From Rubrobacter_F sp035642415 (lineage in GTDB: Bacteria > Actinomycetota > Rubrobacteria > Rubrobacterales > Rubrobacteraceae), in assembly GCA_035642415.1 (NCBI GenBank), contig DASQSI010000019.1:1-11004 (forward strand): a stretch of 11,004 nt of DNA. Reading direction: 5' to 3'. Made by a program: the position numbers and the translations under genes. Positions 1 to 6,538 of the stretch are shown here, piece by piece. Position 1 is the first letter of the stretch, and every line of letters begins with the position of its first letter. The notes under the pieces are model-generated. The model was not told the DNA's origin and did no database searches. It worked only from the letters and a program-made list of their open reading frames with translations.

Positions 1-513
1 CTCAAGTGGAACGACCTAAAGCTCCCCGAAGAGGGGCCTGGCGAAGCTACTATCCGCCGCAGCCTTTCCGCAACCCGTAATGGCCCCCTCATGCGCGGGA
101 CGACGAAGACCGGCAAAGGACGCGTGGTCTTCCTTCTTCCCGAAGTGGTTGCGGCACTAAGAGCCCATCGCAAGCGTCAGCTCGAAGAGAGGATGAAATA
201 CAAAGGACTCTGGGAAGACCACGGCTTGGTTTTTCCCTCGAGTACGGGAACCCCCATGAGCCACAACAACCTCAATCGCAGGCATTTCAAACCGCTCCTA
301 AAGATAGCGGGCCTGCCGTATATCAGGCCCTACGATCTCAGACACACATTCGCCACCCTCTGGCTCGAATCCGGTGAGCATCCGAAGATCTTGCAGGAAA
401 TCCTGGGCCATTCTCGGATTGCCCTCACGCTGGACACCTACTCGCACGTCGTGCCACACATGCAACGAGAGGCAATGCAAAGGTTCGGCGACCGGTTCTC
501 CACTTCGTCTTGA
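1..513 (+). CDS. Tyrosine recombinase (phage-type integrase), C-terminal part; 5' end outside window
   Basis: Site-specific recombinase of the tyrosine integrase family, which cuts and rejoins DNA at attachment sites during excision or integration of a mobile element. The reading frame is open from base 1, so the 170 visible residues are the end of a longer protein; the core-binding domain and the first catalytic arginine lie to the left. Visible catalytic features are the beta-hairpin lysine region TKTGKGR (residues 35-41), the box II motif YDLRHT with Arg114, LGH (135-137) and the nucleophile Tyr147 in DTYSHV. The usual HxxR histidine is Tyr111, a substitution tolerated in some family members. 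The gene ends 97 bases from the 3' end of a tRNA-Arg gene and points toward it, which fits an element inserted at that tRNA. Family assignment is firm; which element it served cannot be seen here. Confidence 0.93.
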   Translation, partial: LKWNDLKLPEEGPGEATIRRSLSATRNGPLMRGTTKTGKGRVVFLLPEVVAALRAHRKRQLEERMKYKGLWEDHGLVFPSSTGTPMSHNNLNRRHFKPLLKIAGLPYIRPYDLRHTFATLWLESGEHPKILQEILGHSRIALTLDTYSHVVPHMQREAMQRFGDRFSTSS

Positions 514-569
514 CGCCATTGTGGTACTGATAGTGGTAGGAAGAGGATTCGGACTCTAAAGCGAGCCTC

Positions 570-605
570 CCAGTCTACCTTTTTACCTGCAAACTGGAAG
601 TTTTT
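570..605 (+). terminator. Weak candidate terminator after the integrase gene
   Basis: A 5-base inverted repeat (CCAGT at 570-574, ACTGG at 593-597) with an 18-base loop is followed by AAG and five T residues (601-605). The stem is short and the loop long, so this is a weak intrinsic terminator at best. Confidence 0.2.
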
Positions 606-610
606 GAAAG

Positions 611-683
611 CGCGCCTGGAAGGATTCGAACCTCCGACACAGGGTTTAGGAAACCCTTGCTCTATCCCCTGAGCTACAGGCGC
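611..683 (-). tRNA. tRNA-Arg (anticodon CCU)
   Basis: A full cloverleaf can be folded on the minus strand. The acceptor stem is GCGCCTG (683-677) paired with CAGGCGC, with discriminator G at 611. The D arm is GCTC/GAGC. The anticodon stem AGGGT/ACCCT carries the loop TTCCTAA, giving anticodon CCU, which reads AGG arginine codons. The T arm GGAGG/CCTTC (one G-U pair) carries the loop TTCGAAT. The length is 73 bases and CCA is not encoded. This minor arginine tRNA is a common integration site, and an integrase gene lies just beyond its 3' end. Confidence 0.97.
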
Positions 684-692
684 AACCCGTCT

Positions 693-722
693 AGTTTAGC
701 GCACGGCCCCAATACGTACCAA
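693..722 (-). promoter_or_regulatory. Candidate promoter of tRNA-Arg
   Basis: On the minus strand a -35-like TTGGTA (722-717) is followed after 18 bases by a -10-like TAAACT (698-693). This would start transcription a few bases before the mature tRNA 5' end at 683. Both hexamers are imperfect, so this rests on position and spacing. Confidence 0.4.
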
Positions 723-788
723 GCTCGTGCTGGGCCCGAACATGTTCGTATACGAAATCCTTGTACGCGAGGATGGAATTGCAAAAAG

Positions 789-818
789 TTGAAATAAGAG
801 TAGTGAAAGACGTATCAT
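789..818 (+). promoter_or_regulatory. Candidate promoter of the betaine transporter operon
   Basis: TTGAAA (789-794, 5 of 6 with TTGACA) and TATCAT (813-818) are separated by 18 bases, in an A/T-rich patch that stands out from the surrounding GC-rich DNA. Transcription would start near 825 and give a leader of roughly 108 bases before the probable ACG start at 933. An overlapping CATAAT (816-821) is an alternative -10 element with too long a spacer. Confidence 0.45.
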
Positions 819-823
819 AATGC

Positions 824-908
824 CTTACGGCCGGGTGGAAGCGGGTCGTAAGCATTCCTTGTAGCTGGGGCGAGGACTTCACTTAAGCTACGAGCACAAG
901 GATGTGTT
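824..908 (+). promoter_or_regulatory. Structured leader of the transporter operon: three consecutive stem-loops
   Basis: Three hairpins can be drawn in the predicted 5' leader. The first is CTTACG (824-829) with CGTAAG (847-852). The second is a 9-pair stem, CTTGTAGCT (858-866) with AGCTACGAG (886-894), including one G-U pair. The third is CACA-AGGA-TGTG (895-906), extendable to 893-908 but then competing with the second stem for bases 893-894. The third stem ends 12 bases before the strong AAGGAGGAG (920-928). There is no T-run typical of a terminator, so control of ribosome access is more likely than attenuation. No known riboswitch class is recognised. Confidence 0.35.
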
Positions 909-919
909 GCTAACTAATG

Positions 920-928
920 AAGGAGGAG
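920..928 (+). promoter_or_regulatory. Strong ribosome-binding site that decides the proV start
   Basis: AAGGAGGAG is close to perfect complementarity with the 16S anti-Shine-Dalgarno tail. The core GGAGG (922-926) lies six bases before ACG at 933, which is in the proV frame. It is about 95 bases from the first canonical ATG, so it cannot serve that codon. Confidence 0.65.
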
Positions 929-932
929 AACC

Positions 933-2237
933 ACGGAAGCTGACGCAAGGGGCCGCGAGAAGATTATTCGGGTAGAACACTGCTCGAAGGTTTTTGGGAG
1001 GCGTGCCCAGCAGGCTTTAGAGATGAGACGCTCTGGCAGGAGCAAGGCCGAGGTCGAGCGCGATACCGGAGCGACCATTGGGGTCTTCGACGCGAATCTC
1101 GACGTGCGGAGGGGTGAGATCTTCGTGGTCATCGGCCTCTCGGGGAGCGGGAAGAGCACGCTTCTCCGTTTGATAAACCGCCTCATTGAGCCTACTGAGG
1201 GCCAGATATACGTGGATGGCGACCACGTCTCGGAGATGCCGATCAAACAGCTCAGGGAGCTCCGGCGTCGAAAGATGGGGATGGTCTTCCAGCATTTCGG
1301 CCTCCTGCCGAACCGCAGCGTCCTCGGTAACGCGGCCTTCGGCCTCGAGATTCAGGGCGCGCCGTTTGCGGAGCGTCGTAGGGCCGGCGAGGAGGCGCTT
1401 GAGATGGTGGGCCTCCACGGCCAGGGCAACAAGATGCCTACGGAGCTCTCCGGCGGCATGCAGCAGCGGGTAGGGCTCGCTCGGGCTTTGGCGACCAAGC
1501 AGGAGATCCTGCTAATGGACGAGCCGTTTTCTGCGCTAGATCCCCTGATCCGGCGCGACATGCAAAACCTTTTCCTGGACATCCAGGGCGAGGTCCAGCG
1601 GACGGTGGTTTTCGTGACGCACGACCTCGACGAAGCTTTGAGGCTTGGGCACCGGGTGGCGATCATGAAGGACGGTGAGATCGTGCAGCTTGGCACTCCT
1701 GAGAACATCCTGCGCGAGCCCGCCAACGAGTACGTCGAGCGCTTCGTCGAAGACGTGGACTACACCAAGGTCCGCACCGCCGAGAGCGTGATGGTCGAGG
1801 TCAAGGAGGTTGCTTACACAAACGAGGGCCCGACGGTCGTGCTGAGACGGATGAGACGGGCTGGTTTGTCCCACATCTTCGTGGTGGATGAGGAGCGGCG
1901 GCTTCAGGGGCTCGCCGACGTCGAGGAAGTTTCCCGACTCGCTGAGCGCAACGAGCAGGAGCTCAGGGCAGCGGTGGACACCACGACGCCCAGTGTTGAG
2001 CGGGGCACGTGGCTGCGCGAGATCCTGCCGCTCTTTATCGAGCGGGACGTGCCCGTGGCCGTTGTGCGCGAGGACAAGCGCCTCGAAGGTGTCATCGTCC
2101 GCGGTTCCTTGATAGCGGGCCTCACCACGAGCGCCGAGCTGTCCAACGGGGGAGAGATAACCTTCGACGACGGACGCCCCGTGGGTGCTACCTTGCGGGG
2201 CAGTGGGGCTGGCCGGACGACGGGCGAGGAGGGCTAG
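933..2237 (+). CDS. proV: Glycine betaine/proline ABC transporter ATP-binding protein with CBS domains (ProV/OpuAA type)
   Basis: Cytoplasmic ATPase that powers uptake of betaine-type compatible solutes. From the chosen start (434 residues) it shows Walker A GLSGSGKST (about 68-76), Q-loop Gln120 in MVFQHFG, signature ELSGGMQQRV (171-180), Walker B with the DEPFSALD motif (196-203) and switch His230. A C-terminal region (about 280-400) resembles the CBS pair of ProV/OpuAA, linked in relatives to ionic-strength or nucleotide sensing. The first in-frame ATG is at 1023, but translation upstream gives conserved family sequence (IIRVEHCSKVFG, then ALEM), so that ATG would cut the N-terminus. No ATG, GTG or TTG exists in frame between the stop at 918-920 and 1023. 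ACG at 933, six bases after the ribosome-binding site AAGGAGGAG, is the best start. The permease gene follows after 2 bases. Confidence 0.93.
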   Translation, partial: TEADARGREKIIRVEHCSKVFGRRAQQALEMRRSGRSKAEVERDTGATIGVFDANLDVRRGEIFVVIGLSGSGKSTLLRLINRLIEPTEGQIYVDGDHVSEMPIKQLRELRRRKMGMVFQHFGLLPNRSVLGNAAFGLEIQGAPFAERRRAGEEALEMVGLHGQGNKMPTELSGGMQQRVGLARALATKQEILLMDEPFSALDPLIRRDMQNLFLDIQGEVQRTVVFVTHDLDEALRLGHRVAIMKDGEIVQLGTPENILREPANEYVERFVEDVDYTKVRTAESVMVEVKEVAYTNEGPTVVLRRMRRAGLSHIFVVDEERRLQGLADVEEVSRLAERNEQELRAAVDTTTPSVERGTWLREILPLFIERDVPVAVVREDKRLEGVIVRGSLIAGLTTSAELSNGGEITFDDGRPVGATLRGSGAGRTTGEEG

Positions 2238-2239
2238 GG

Positions 2240-3187
2240 ATGCTCGCCTTTTTACAACAGAATCTTGTACCCAAGATCCCCCTAGAAGACTGGACCAAGA
2301 GCTTCGTCAGCTTCGTAGAAGGCAACTTCCGCGGTCTCTTCGATGTGGTTCGGGACGCGATCAAGCTCCTGGTCAACGGGTTTGAGGCTATTTTGACGGC
2401 GCCGCCGGAGCTGGTGATGGTTGCCATACTCGCGGTGATAGCCTTTTTCCTGTCCGGCTGGTGGGTGGCCATTTTCACGGTGATCGGCTTTTTGCTAATC
2501 ATCAGCCTCGGGCTGTGGGGTAACGCTATGCTCACGCTGGCGTTGGTCCTGGCGTCGGCTGTGGTTGCGCTCGCATTGGGGGTCCCGCTCGGGATACTCG
2601 CGGCTAAGTCGCGGACGGTTGAAGCGGTGGCGAGACCCACACTCGACATAATGCAGACGATGCCCGCGTTTGTGTACCTGGTTCCCATGGTCGTGTTCCT
2701 GGGCCTCGGGGAAGGGCCGGCGCTTGTGGCGACGGTCATCTTCGCCGCGCCGCCCGCCGTTCGGCTGACGATGCTCGGTATCCAGCAAGTGCCGAAGAAC
2801 ACCGTCGAGGCGGCCCAAGCCTTCGGGGCGACTTCATGGCAGACGCTTCGTAAGGTGGAGCTGCCGCAGGCTCTGCCCACCATCATGGCCGGGGTTAACC
2901 AGGTAATCATGCTGGCGCTTTCGATGGTGGTCATCGCCGCGCTCTCCGGAGCCGGAGGTTTGGGAGAGACCGTAGTTCGGGGTCTGACTCGGCTCAACGT
3001 AGGCCAGGCGTTCGTCGGCGGGGTGGGAATCGTGATCATCGCCATCTATCTCGATCGCGTCACGCGGAACCTGGGTCGCACCGTGACGCGGCGCGGCAAG
3101 CCGGGCAAGGGAGTCGTGTCGAGCATTTTTTCGCGTAAGAAGACCGGCCCCGACGCTACGATCGGTGCGGGAGCCAAGTCGTCATAA
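2240..3187 (+). CDS. proW: Glycine betaine/proline ABC transporter permease (ProW/OpuAB type)
   Basis: Integral membrane subunit forming the channel of the importer. The 315-residue protein has an amphipathic N-terminal stretch, then several hydrophobic segments from about residue 60 onward. The EAA loop that docks on the ATPase begins at Glu190 (EAAQAFGATSWQTLRKVELP), closely matching the binding-protein-dependent permease consensus. The C-terminus is basic and serine-rich. ATG at 2240 is preceded by GAGGAGGG (2226-2233) and lies 2 bases after the ATPase stop, so translation is probably coupled. The frame stays open upstream into the ATPase gene, but a longer start there would give non-membrane, arginine-rich sequence and is rejected. 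Confidence 0.95.
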   Translation: MLAFLQQNLVPKIPLEDWTKSFVSFVEGNFRGLFDVVRDAIKLLVNGFEAILTAPPELVMVAILAVIAFFLSGWWVAIFTVIGFLLIISLGLWGNAMLTLALVLASAVVALALGVPLGILAAKSRTVEAVARPTLDIMQTMPAFVYLVPMVVFLGLGEGPALVATVIFAAPPAVRLTMLGIQQVPKNTVEAAQAFGATSWQTLRKVELPQALPTIMAGVNQVIMLALSMVVIAALSGAGGLGETVVRGLTRLNVGQAFVGGVGIVIIAIYLDRVTRNLGRTVTRRGKPGKGVVSSIFSRKKTGPDATIGAGAKSS

Positions 3188-3188
3188 G

Positions 3189-3253
3189 GTTCGTCTGAAA
3201 GCCCCCGTGGGGGGAAGTGCTGTGGTACAGAAGGAGTATGATCCGAGACGAAC
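3189..3253 (+). repeat. Inverted repeat enclosing a GC hairpin between proW and proX
   Basis: GTTCGTCT (3189-3196) and AGACGAAC (3246-3253) are a perfect 8-base inverted pair about 49 bases apart. Inside lies a CCCCC-GTG-GGGGG hairpin (3202-3214). No T-run follows, so this is not a standard terminator. Such intercistronic structures often stabilise or separate mRNA segments so that the receptor is made in excess over membrane subunits; that role is inference here. Confidence 0.4.
3237..3242 (+). promoter_or_regulatory. Possible -10 element for separate transcription of proX
   Basis: TATGAT matches the -10 consensus at 5 of 6 positions and lies 67 bases before the proX ATG. No convincing -35 hexamer is seen at the right distance, so this is tentative. 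Confidence 0.2.
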
Positions 3254-3308
3254 GCACGAACGTAAGGTTTAATCACAGAACTTGTCCACTAGAGAACAGG
3301 GAAGGTTG

Positions 3309-4187
3309 ATGAAGGAGGGCAGAAAGCTTTTAGCGGTGATCCTGGCGCTCGTGGTAGGCGTCGTCGTGACTGGCTGCGCCGGCAGCTCGAGTAACGAGCT
3401 CAAGCTCGCCGATATAGGTTGGGACGAGAACACGGCCGTCGCGAACCTGACGAAGGTGCTCCTCGAAGATGAACTAAGCTACGATAACGTGTCAATCCAG
3501 AACGTCGACCTCGGCCTGGTATTCAAGGGCGTGGACACCGGGGACCTGGACGCGTTCCAGGACGTGTGGCTGCCGAACCACAGGGAATTACTCAGCGAGG
3601 CCAATAACGTTGAGCGATTGAGCGACTGGTATCAGGGCCAGACCGAGTTCGGTATAGGGGTTCCGAGCTACGTGAACATCACGAGCATCGACCAGCTCAA
3701 CGATACCAACATCACTGAGATCCTCGGCATCGAGCCGGGCGCGGTGATCTCGGAGAGGGTCCCCAACGACGTTATACCGGAATACGGCCTCAAGCAAAAA
3801 TACGTGGAGTCGAGCACCGCGGGCATGCTCGCCGAGGTTCAGAGGCGTTACGATAACAGGGAGGAGTTCGCCTTTGTCCCCTGGAAGCCGCACTGGATGA
3901 ACCAGAGGTACAACATCAGATACCTCGATGATCCGAGAGGCGCTTTGGGCGACCTGACGCAGTCGGCGGAGATTACAGGCATCGTACGGAGCGGCTTTGA
4001 AAATGACGACCCCGTAGCCTACGCGTTTATGAATAACCTGAGGCTCACGGAAGATCAGGTCAATGATCTCGAAGATACGATCAACTCTGCGGGCGATCCG
4101 CAAGAGGGCGCCAGGCAGTGGGCGAGAAACAACCCCGACGTTGTGCAGCCCTGGATCGACGCCGCGAAAAACGCACAGGGGTCTTAG
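3309..4187 (+). CDS. proX: Glycine betaine/proline ABC transporter substrate-binding lipoprotein (ProX/OpuAC type)
   Basis: Extracellular, membrane-tethered receptor that captures the quaternary-amine solute and delivers it to the permease. The 292-residue protein starts with a lysine/arginine-bearing n-region, a hydrophobic core and a lipobox VTGC, with the acylated Cys at position 23. Trp38 (in IGWDEN), Trp87 (DVWLPNH), Trp107, and Trp192/Trp196 in PWKPHW match the tryptophan-rich cage that binds trimethylammonium groups in OpuAC/ProX proteins. ATG at 3309 is chosen because it gives a normal signal peptide; AGGGAAGG (3298-3305) lies just before it, though only 3 bases away. A TTG at 3282 in the same frame would add nine residues without a good ribosome-binding site. 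The 121-base gap from proW is longer than the 2 bases upstream. Substrate (betaine, choline, proline betaine) cannot be fixed from sequence. Confidence 0.94.
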   Translation: MKEGRKLLAVILALVVGVVVTGCAGSSSNELKLADIGWDENTAVANLTKVLLEDELSYDNVSIQNVDLGLVFKGVDTGDLDAFQDVWLPNHRELLSEANNVERLSDWYQGQTEFGIGVPSYVNITSIDQLNDTNITEILGIEPGAVISERVPNDVIPEYGLKQKYVESSTAGMLAEVQRRYDNREEFAFVPWKPHWMNQRYNIRYLDDPRGALGDLTQSAEITGIVRSGFENDDPVAYAFMNNLRLTEDQVNDLEDTINSAGDPQEGARQWARNNPDVVQPWIDAAKNAQGS

Positions 4188-4245
4188 CCGAAACCGGAGA
4201 AGGGTGTGCAGTATTTGAGTCGGCGTCTTTTGAGGGGAGCATCGA

Positions 4246-4269
4246 CCTAGCGTTTTTAGACTAACTAGG
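4246..4269. repeat. Short inverted repeat between convergent proX and sulfotransferase-like genes
   Basis: CCTAG (4246-4250) and CTAGG (4265-4269) flank a 14-base A/T-rich loop that contains TTTTT on the plus strand. The stem is too short for a convincing terminator, but the position between two converging genes is where a bidirectional one would be expected. Confidence 0.2.
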
Positions 4270-4286
4270 GGCAGCTACGGTCGGGC

Positions 4287-5006
4287 TTATGCGCGAAGGC
4301 GCTCGACGTACAGTGCTTCGTAGTAGGGTAGGCAGAGGCGGTAGACCTCTTCGAGCTCCTCGGGGAGAGTTACGTCTTTGCTGGGGACCTTGCTGATCCC
4401 CGTGCTCTTTTGGGCTTCTTGGTGCCAGGAGTTCCACATCTTCCACTCTGGCACCTCGCGTGGTTCCCAGGAGAGGGCTTCAGACATGAAAGGTATGCCG
4501 AGCTTCTTGCAGTAAGCCGCCACGATGCTCTCCGGGTTCTGCGAGAAGTCGGAGGCGTCTATCACGACGGGCTCCTGGCCCGCTTCGAGGGTGTACTCGA
4601 AGAGGTGGTGCAGTTTCTCGTACCCGGCCTCCTCGAAAGTGAAGTCCGGCCACATCTTGTGGAGCGAGGCCAGCACGCACCTGGGCTCGCGTATGATGAA
4701 CGTGTTGCGGAACGTCGCCGCGAACTCCGGGGTCATAAAGCCTGCCACGTGGTAGGCCATGTCCTTGACAAAAATGGGCTTCTCGCTTGGCGCCAGTATC
4801 TGCGCGAGGACCTTCGTGTAGCCGTATTCCTTTTTAGGCTCTTCACCGGCGAAGCGGTTGCTGCGGCGTTCGAGCGAGTAGTAGTAAGAGGCCGAGAACG
4901 GCTCGTGAAACACCTTAAAGTCCCCACGCTCGACGAAGACCCGCTCGAACGCCGTCGAAACGGACCGGGGTACGGCCCAGAGGGCCACAGGCTTGGGGTT
5001 GGTCAT
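4287..5006 (-). CDS. Sulfotransferase-like P-loop protein
   Basis: A 239-residue soluble protein resembling small bacterial sulfotransferase-family proteins, which transfer sulfate from PAPS to an acceptor. The N-terminal PRSVSTAFERVF (13-24) fits the loop binding the 5'-phosphosulfate, and IIREPRCVLASL (104-115) fits the strand-helix element that binds the PAPS 3'-phosphate. The acceptor is unknown, and many relatives have no demonstrated activity. ATG at 5006 has AGAGAGGG a few bases upstream on its strand. It lies 79 bases after the glycyl-tRNA synthetase stop in the same direction, so the two may be cotranscribed. It converges with the betaine operon across a 99-base gap. Family is fairly sure, reaction is not. 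Confidence 0.75.
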   Translation of the reverse strand: MTNPKPVALWAVPRSVSTAFERVFVERGDFKVFHEPFSASYYYSLERRSNRFAGEEPKKEYGYTKVLAQILAPSEKPIFVKDMAYHVAGFMTPEFAATFRNTFIIREPRCVLASLHKMWPDFTFEEAGYEKLHHLFEYTLEAGQEPVVIDASDFSQNPESIVAAYCKKLGIPFMSEALSWEPREVPEWKMWNSWHQEAQKSTGISKVPSKDVTLPEELEEVYRLCLPYYEALYVERLRA

Positions 5007-5034
5007 GAAACCCTCTCTCTATGGACAGTTTGCG

Positions 5035-5070
5035 GCACCGCGGGCGTTTCGATGGGGTGTCGTGCGGTGC
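5035..5070 (-). repeat. Hairpin between glyS and the sulfotransferase-like gene
   Basis: GCACCGC (5035-5041) and GCGGTGC (5064-5070) are a perfect 7-base inverted pair with a 22-base loop, lying in the 79-base spacer. No T-run follows on the minus strand, so readthrough into the downstream gene is likely. It could tune the relative mRNA levels of the two genes. Confidence 0.3.
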
Positions 5071-5085
5071 TTGCTGCGGTCATCT

Positions 5086-6468
5086 CTAACAGGAGATCAG
5101 GCCCTGCAGTTTCTCTCGAACGGTGTCTATTGGAACGCGCTCCTGCTTCATCGTGTCCCGGTCGCGGATGGTGACCTGCTTGTCATCGACGGTGTCGAAG
5201 TCCACTGTTACGCAGAAAGGTGTTCCGGCCTCGTCTTGGCGTCGATAACGACGTCCTATGGAGCCCGAGTCATCGTAGAAGATGCGGTAGTCACCCTTCA
5301 GATCGTCATAGAGCTGCCGGGCGATGGTGGAGATGGGCTCTTTCTTGCTCAAGGGGAACACGGCGGCCTTGACCGGAGCGAGGCGGGGGTGAAGCTTGAG
5401 AACGGTGCGCGTCTCGCCCTCTACCTCCTCCTCGACGTATGAGTCTACGAGAAAGGCGAGCATGATCCGGTCGGGACCCGCTGCGGGCTCGATGACGTAG
5501 GGGAAGTAGCGGCGGTTGGTGGCCTGGTCGAAATACTCGAGGTTCTCCCCGGAGTAGGCCGCGTGCTTTTTGAGGTCGTAATCGGTGCGGTTTGCTATAC
5601 CTTCGAGTTCCGACCAGCCGCGGAACGGGAAGTTGTATTCGATGTCTACACCCCGGGCCGCGTAGTGGGCTCGCTCGTCGTCGGATTGCTCCCGCTTACG
5701 GAGGTTCTCCGGATTGAGGCCCAGACCGAGGTACCACTCCAAGCGTTCTTCGATCCAATACTCGTGCCACTCTCTATCGGTGCCAGGTTCGACGAAGAAC
5801 TCGAGCTCCATCTGCTCAAACTCCCGCGTGCGGAAGATGAAGTTGCCGGGTGTAATCTCGTTCCGAAAAGACTTGCCCATCTGGGCGATCCCGAACGGTA
5901 CCTTGACCCGGCTCGTTTGCACAACGTTCTTGAAGTTGACGAACATCCCCTGGGCTGTCTCGGGCCGCAAGTAAGCTATGTTCTCCGGCGTCTTCACCGG
6001 CCCTGTGTACGTCTCAAACATCAGGTTGAAGGGTCTGACCGGGGTGAAGTCGCGTCCGCCGTCGCTCGGGTCTTTTACGCGTTCGTCGGTCTGGATGATC
6101 TTTGTGAGTTCCTCGGGAGAGAGGCCCTCGACCTCCATTCCCGTAGCCTCCTCGATGAGGTGGTCGGCCCGATAGCGTCGCCCCGATGTGCGGCTCTCGA
6201 CGAGCATATCGTTGAAGCCCATCACGTGGCCGGACGCCTCCCAGACCTTCGGATGCATGATAATGGCCGCCTCTAGCCCCACAACGTCGTCGCGCATGTG
6301 TACGATGCGACGCCACCACTCCTCTTTTATGTTCCTTTTCAGCTCGACGCCCAAAGGCCCGTAATCGTAGGAGGAGCGTATACCGCCGTAGATCTCCGAG
6401 CTCTGGTACACGAAGCCCCGACGTTTGCAGAAGGCTACTATCTTGTCCATCGTAACGGTCTGCGACAC
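5086..6468 (-). CDS. glyS: Glycyl-tRNA synthetase, single-chain dimeric type
   Basis: Class II aminoacyl-tRNA synthetase that charges tRNA-Gly with glycine in the cytoplasm. The 460 residues are typical for the homodimeric form without the separate alpha/beta subunits. Visible landmarks are YGPLG (36-40), FNLMF (147-151), YLRPETAQG (166-174), motif 2 starting at FRNE (201-204) and running through FRTREFEQMELEFF, and motif 3 GPDRIML (331-337). The last ~100 residues form the anticodon-binding domain. The start is GTG at 6468, with GGAGG (6476-6472) four bases upstream; the ATG at codon 7 has no suitable site. It is transcribed divergently from the DUF4126 gene across an 86-base spacer. The leader is too short for a full T-box, and none is seen. 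Confidence 0.97.
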   Translation of the reverse strand: MSQTVTMDKIVAFCKRRGFVYQSSEIYGGIRSSYDYGPLGVELKRNIKEEWWRRIVHMRDDVVGLEAAIIMHPKVWEASGHVMGFNDMLVESRTSGRRYRADHLIEEATGMEVEGLSPEELTKIIQTDERVKDPSDGGRDFTPVRPFNLMFETYTGPVKTPENIAYLRPETAQGMFVNFKNVVQTSRVKVPFGIAQMGKSFRNEITPGNFIFRTREFEQMELEFFVEPGTDREWHEYWIEERLEWYLGLGLNPENLRKREQSDDERAHYAARGVDIEYNFPFRGWSELEGIANRTDYDLKKHAAYSGENLEYFDQATNRRYFPYVIEPAAGPDRIMLAFLVDSYVEEEVEGETRTVLKLHPRLAPVKAAVFPLSKKEPISTIARQLYDDLKGDYRIFYDDSGSIGRRYRRQDEAGTPFCVTVDFDTVDDKQVTIRDRDTMKQERVPIDTVREKLQGLISC

Positions 6469-6507
6469 GAATCCTCCGAACCAATAATACGCGTAATGAG
6501 TCCCGCC

Positions 6508-6513
6508 ATATTA
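6508..6513 (-). promoter_or_regulatory. Possible -10 element of glyS
   Basis: On the minus strand TAATAT (6513-6508) lies 40 bases before the GTG start of glyS. A matching -35 is not evident (GCACCG at the expected distance), so this is only a candidate within the 86-base divergent promoter region. Confidence 0.25.
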
Positions 6514-6538
6514 GCAAAGTTATGCCAGACCGGTGCGT

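Larger units (their letters stand above)
1..625. mobile_element. Probable end of an integrative element abutting tRNA-Arg(CCU)
   Basis: Inferred from an integrase gene sitting immediately beyond the 3' end of a tRNA gene, a classic target for tyrosine recombinases. The element would extend leftward out of the window, with the attachment core expected within the 3' part of the tRNA (about 611-645). The other att copy is not in the window, so boundaries are a guess. The 97 bases between the integrase stop and the tRNA hold no gene; they contain an 11-base stretch (544-554) matching the tRNA T-arm segment at 621-631 in 10 positions. Whether the element is intact, a prophage, an ICE or a remnant cannot be judged. 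Confidence 0.5.

Noticed and set aside
917..943. Eight-codon ATG frame as the real start of proV by frameshifting
   Set aside because: It stops at 941-943 with no slippery sequence, and its ATG has no well-spaced ribosome-binding site.
2009..2239. Upstream extension of the permease frame
   Set aside because: It overlaps the CBS region of proV and gives arginine-rich sequence unlike ProW; ATG 2240 has its own ribosome-binding site.
2188..3045. 285-residue open frame antisense to the permease gene
   Set aside because: It is the mirror of GC-rich codon use in proW, has a biased Thr/Ser/Pro composition and no domain, while the plus strand encodes an unmistakable permease.
3202..3214. GC hairpin as a rho-independent terminator after proW
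   Set aside because: No T-run follows, and proX is a necessary part of the same transporter.
4410..5174. 254-residue plus-strand frame across the sulfotransferase-like gene
   Set aside because: It is opposite a coherent protein with recognisable motifs and runs across the gene boundary into glyS; composition looks like a shadow.
5563..6276. 237-residue open frame antisense to glyS
   Set aside because: It lies wholly within glycyl-tRNA synthetase, whose motifs are intact; no ribosome-binding site or domain is seen.
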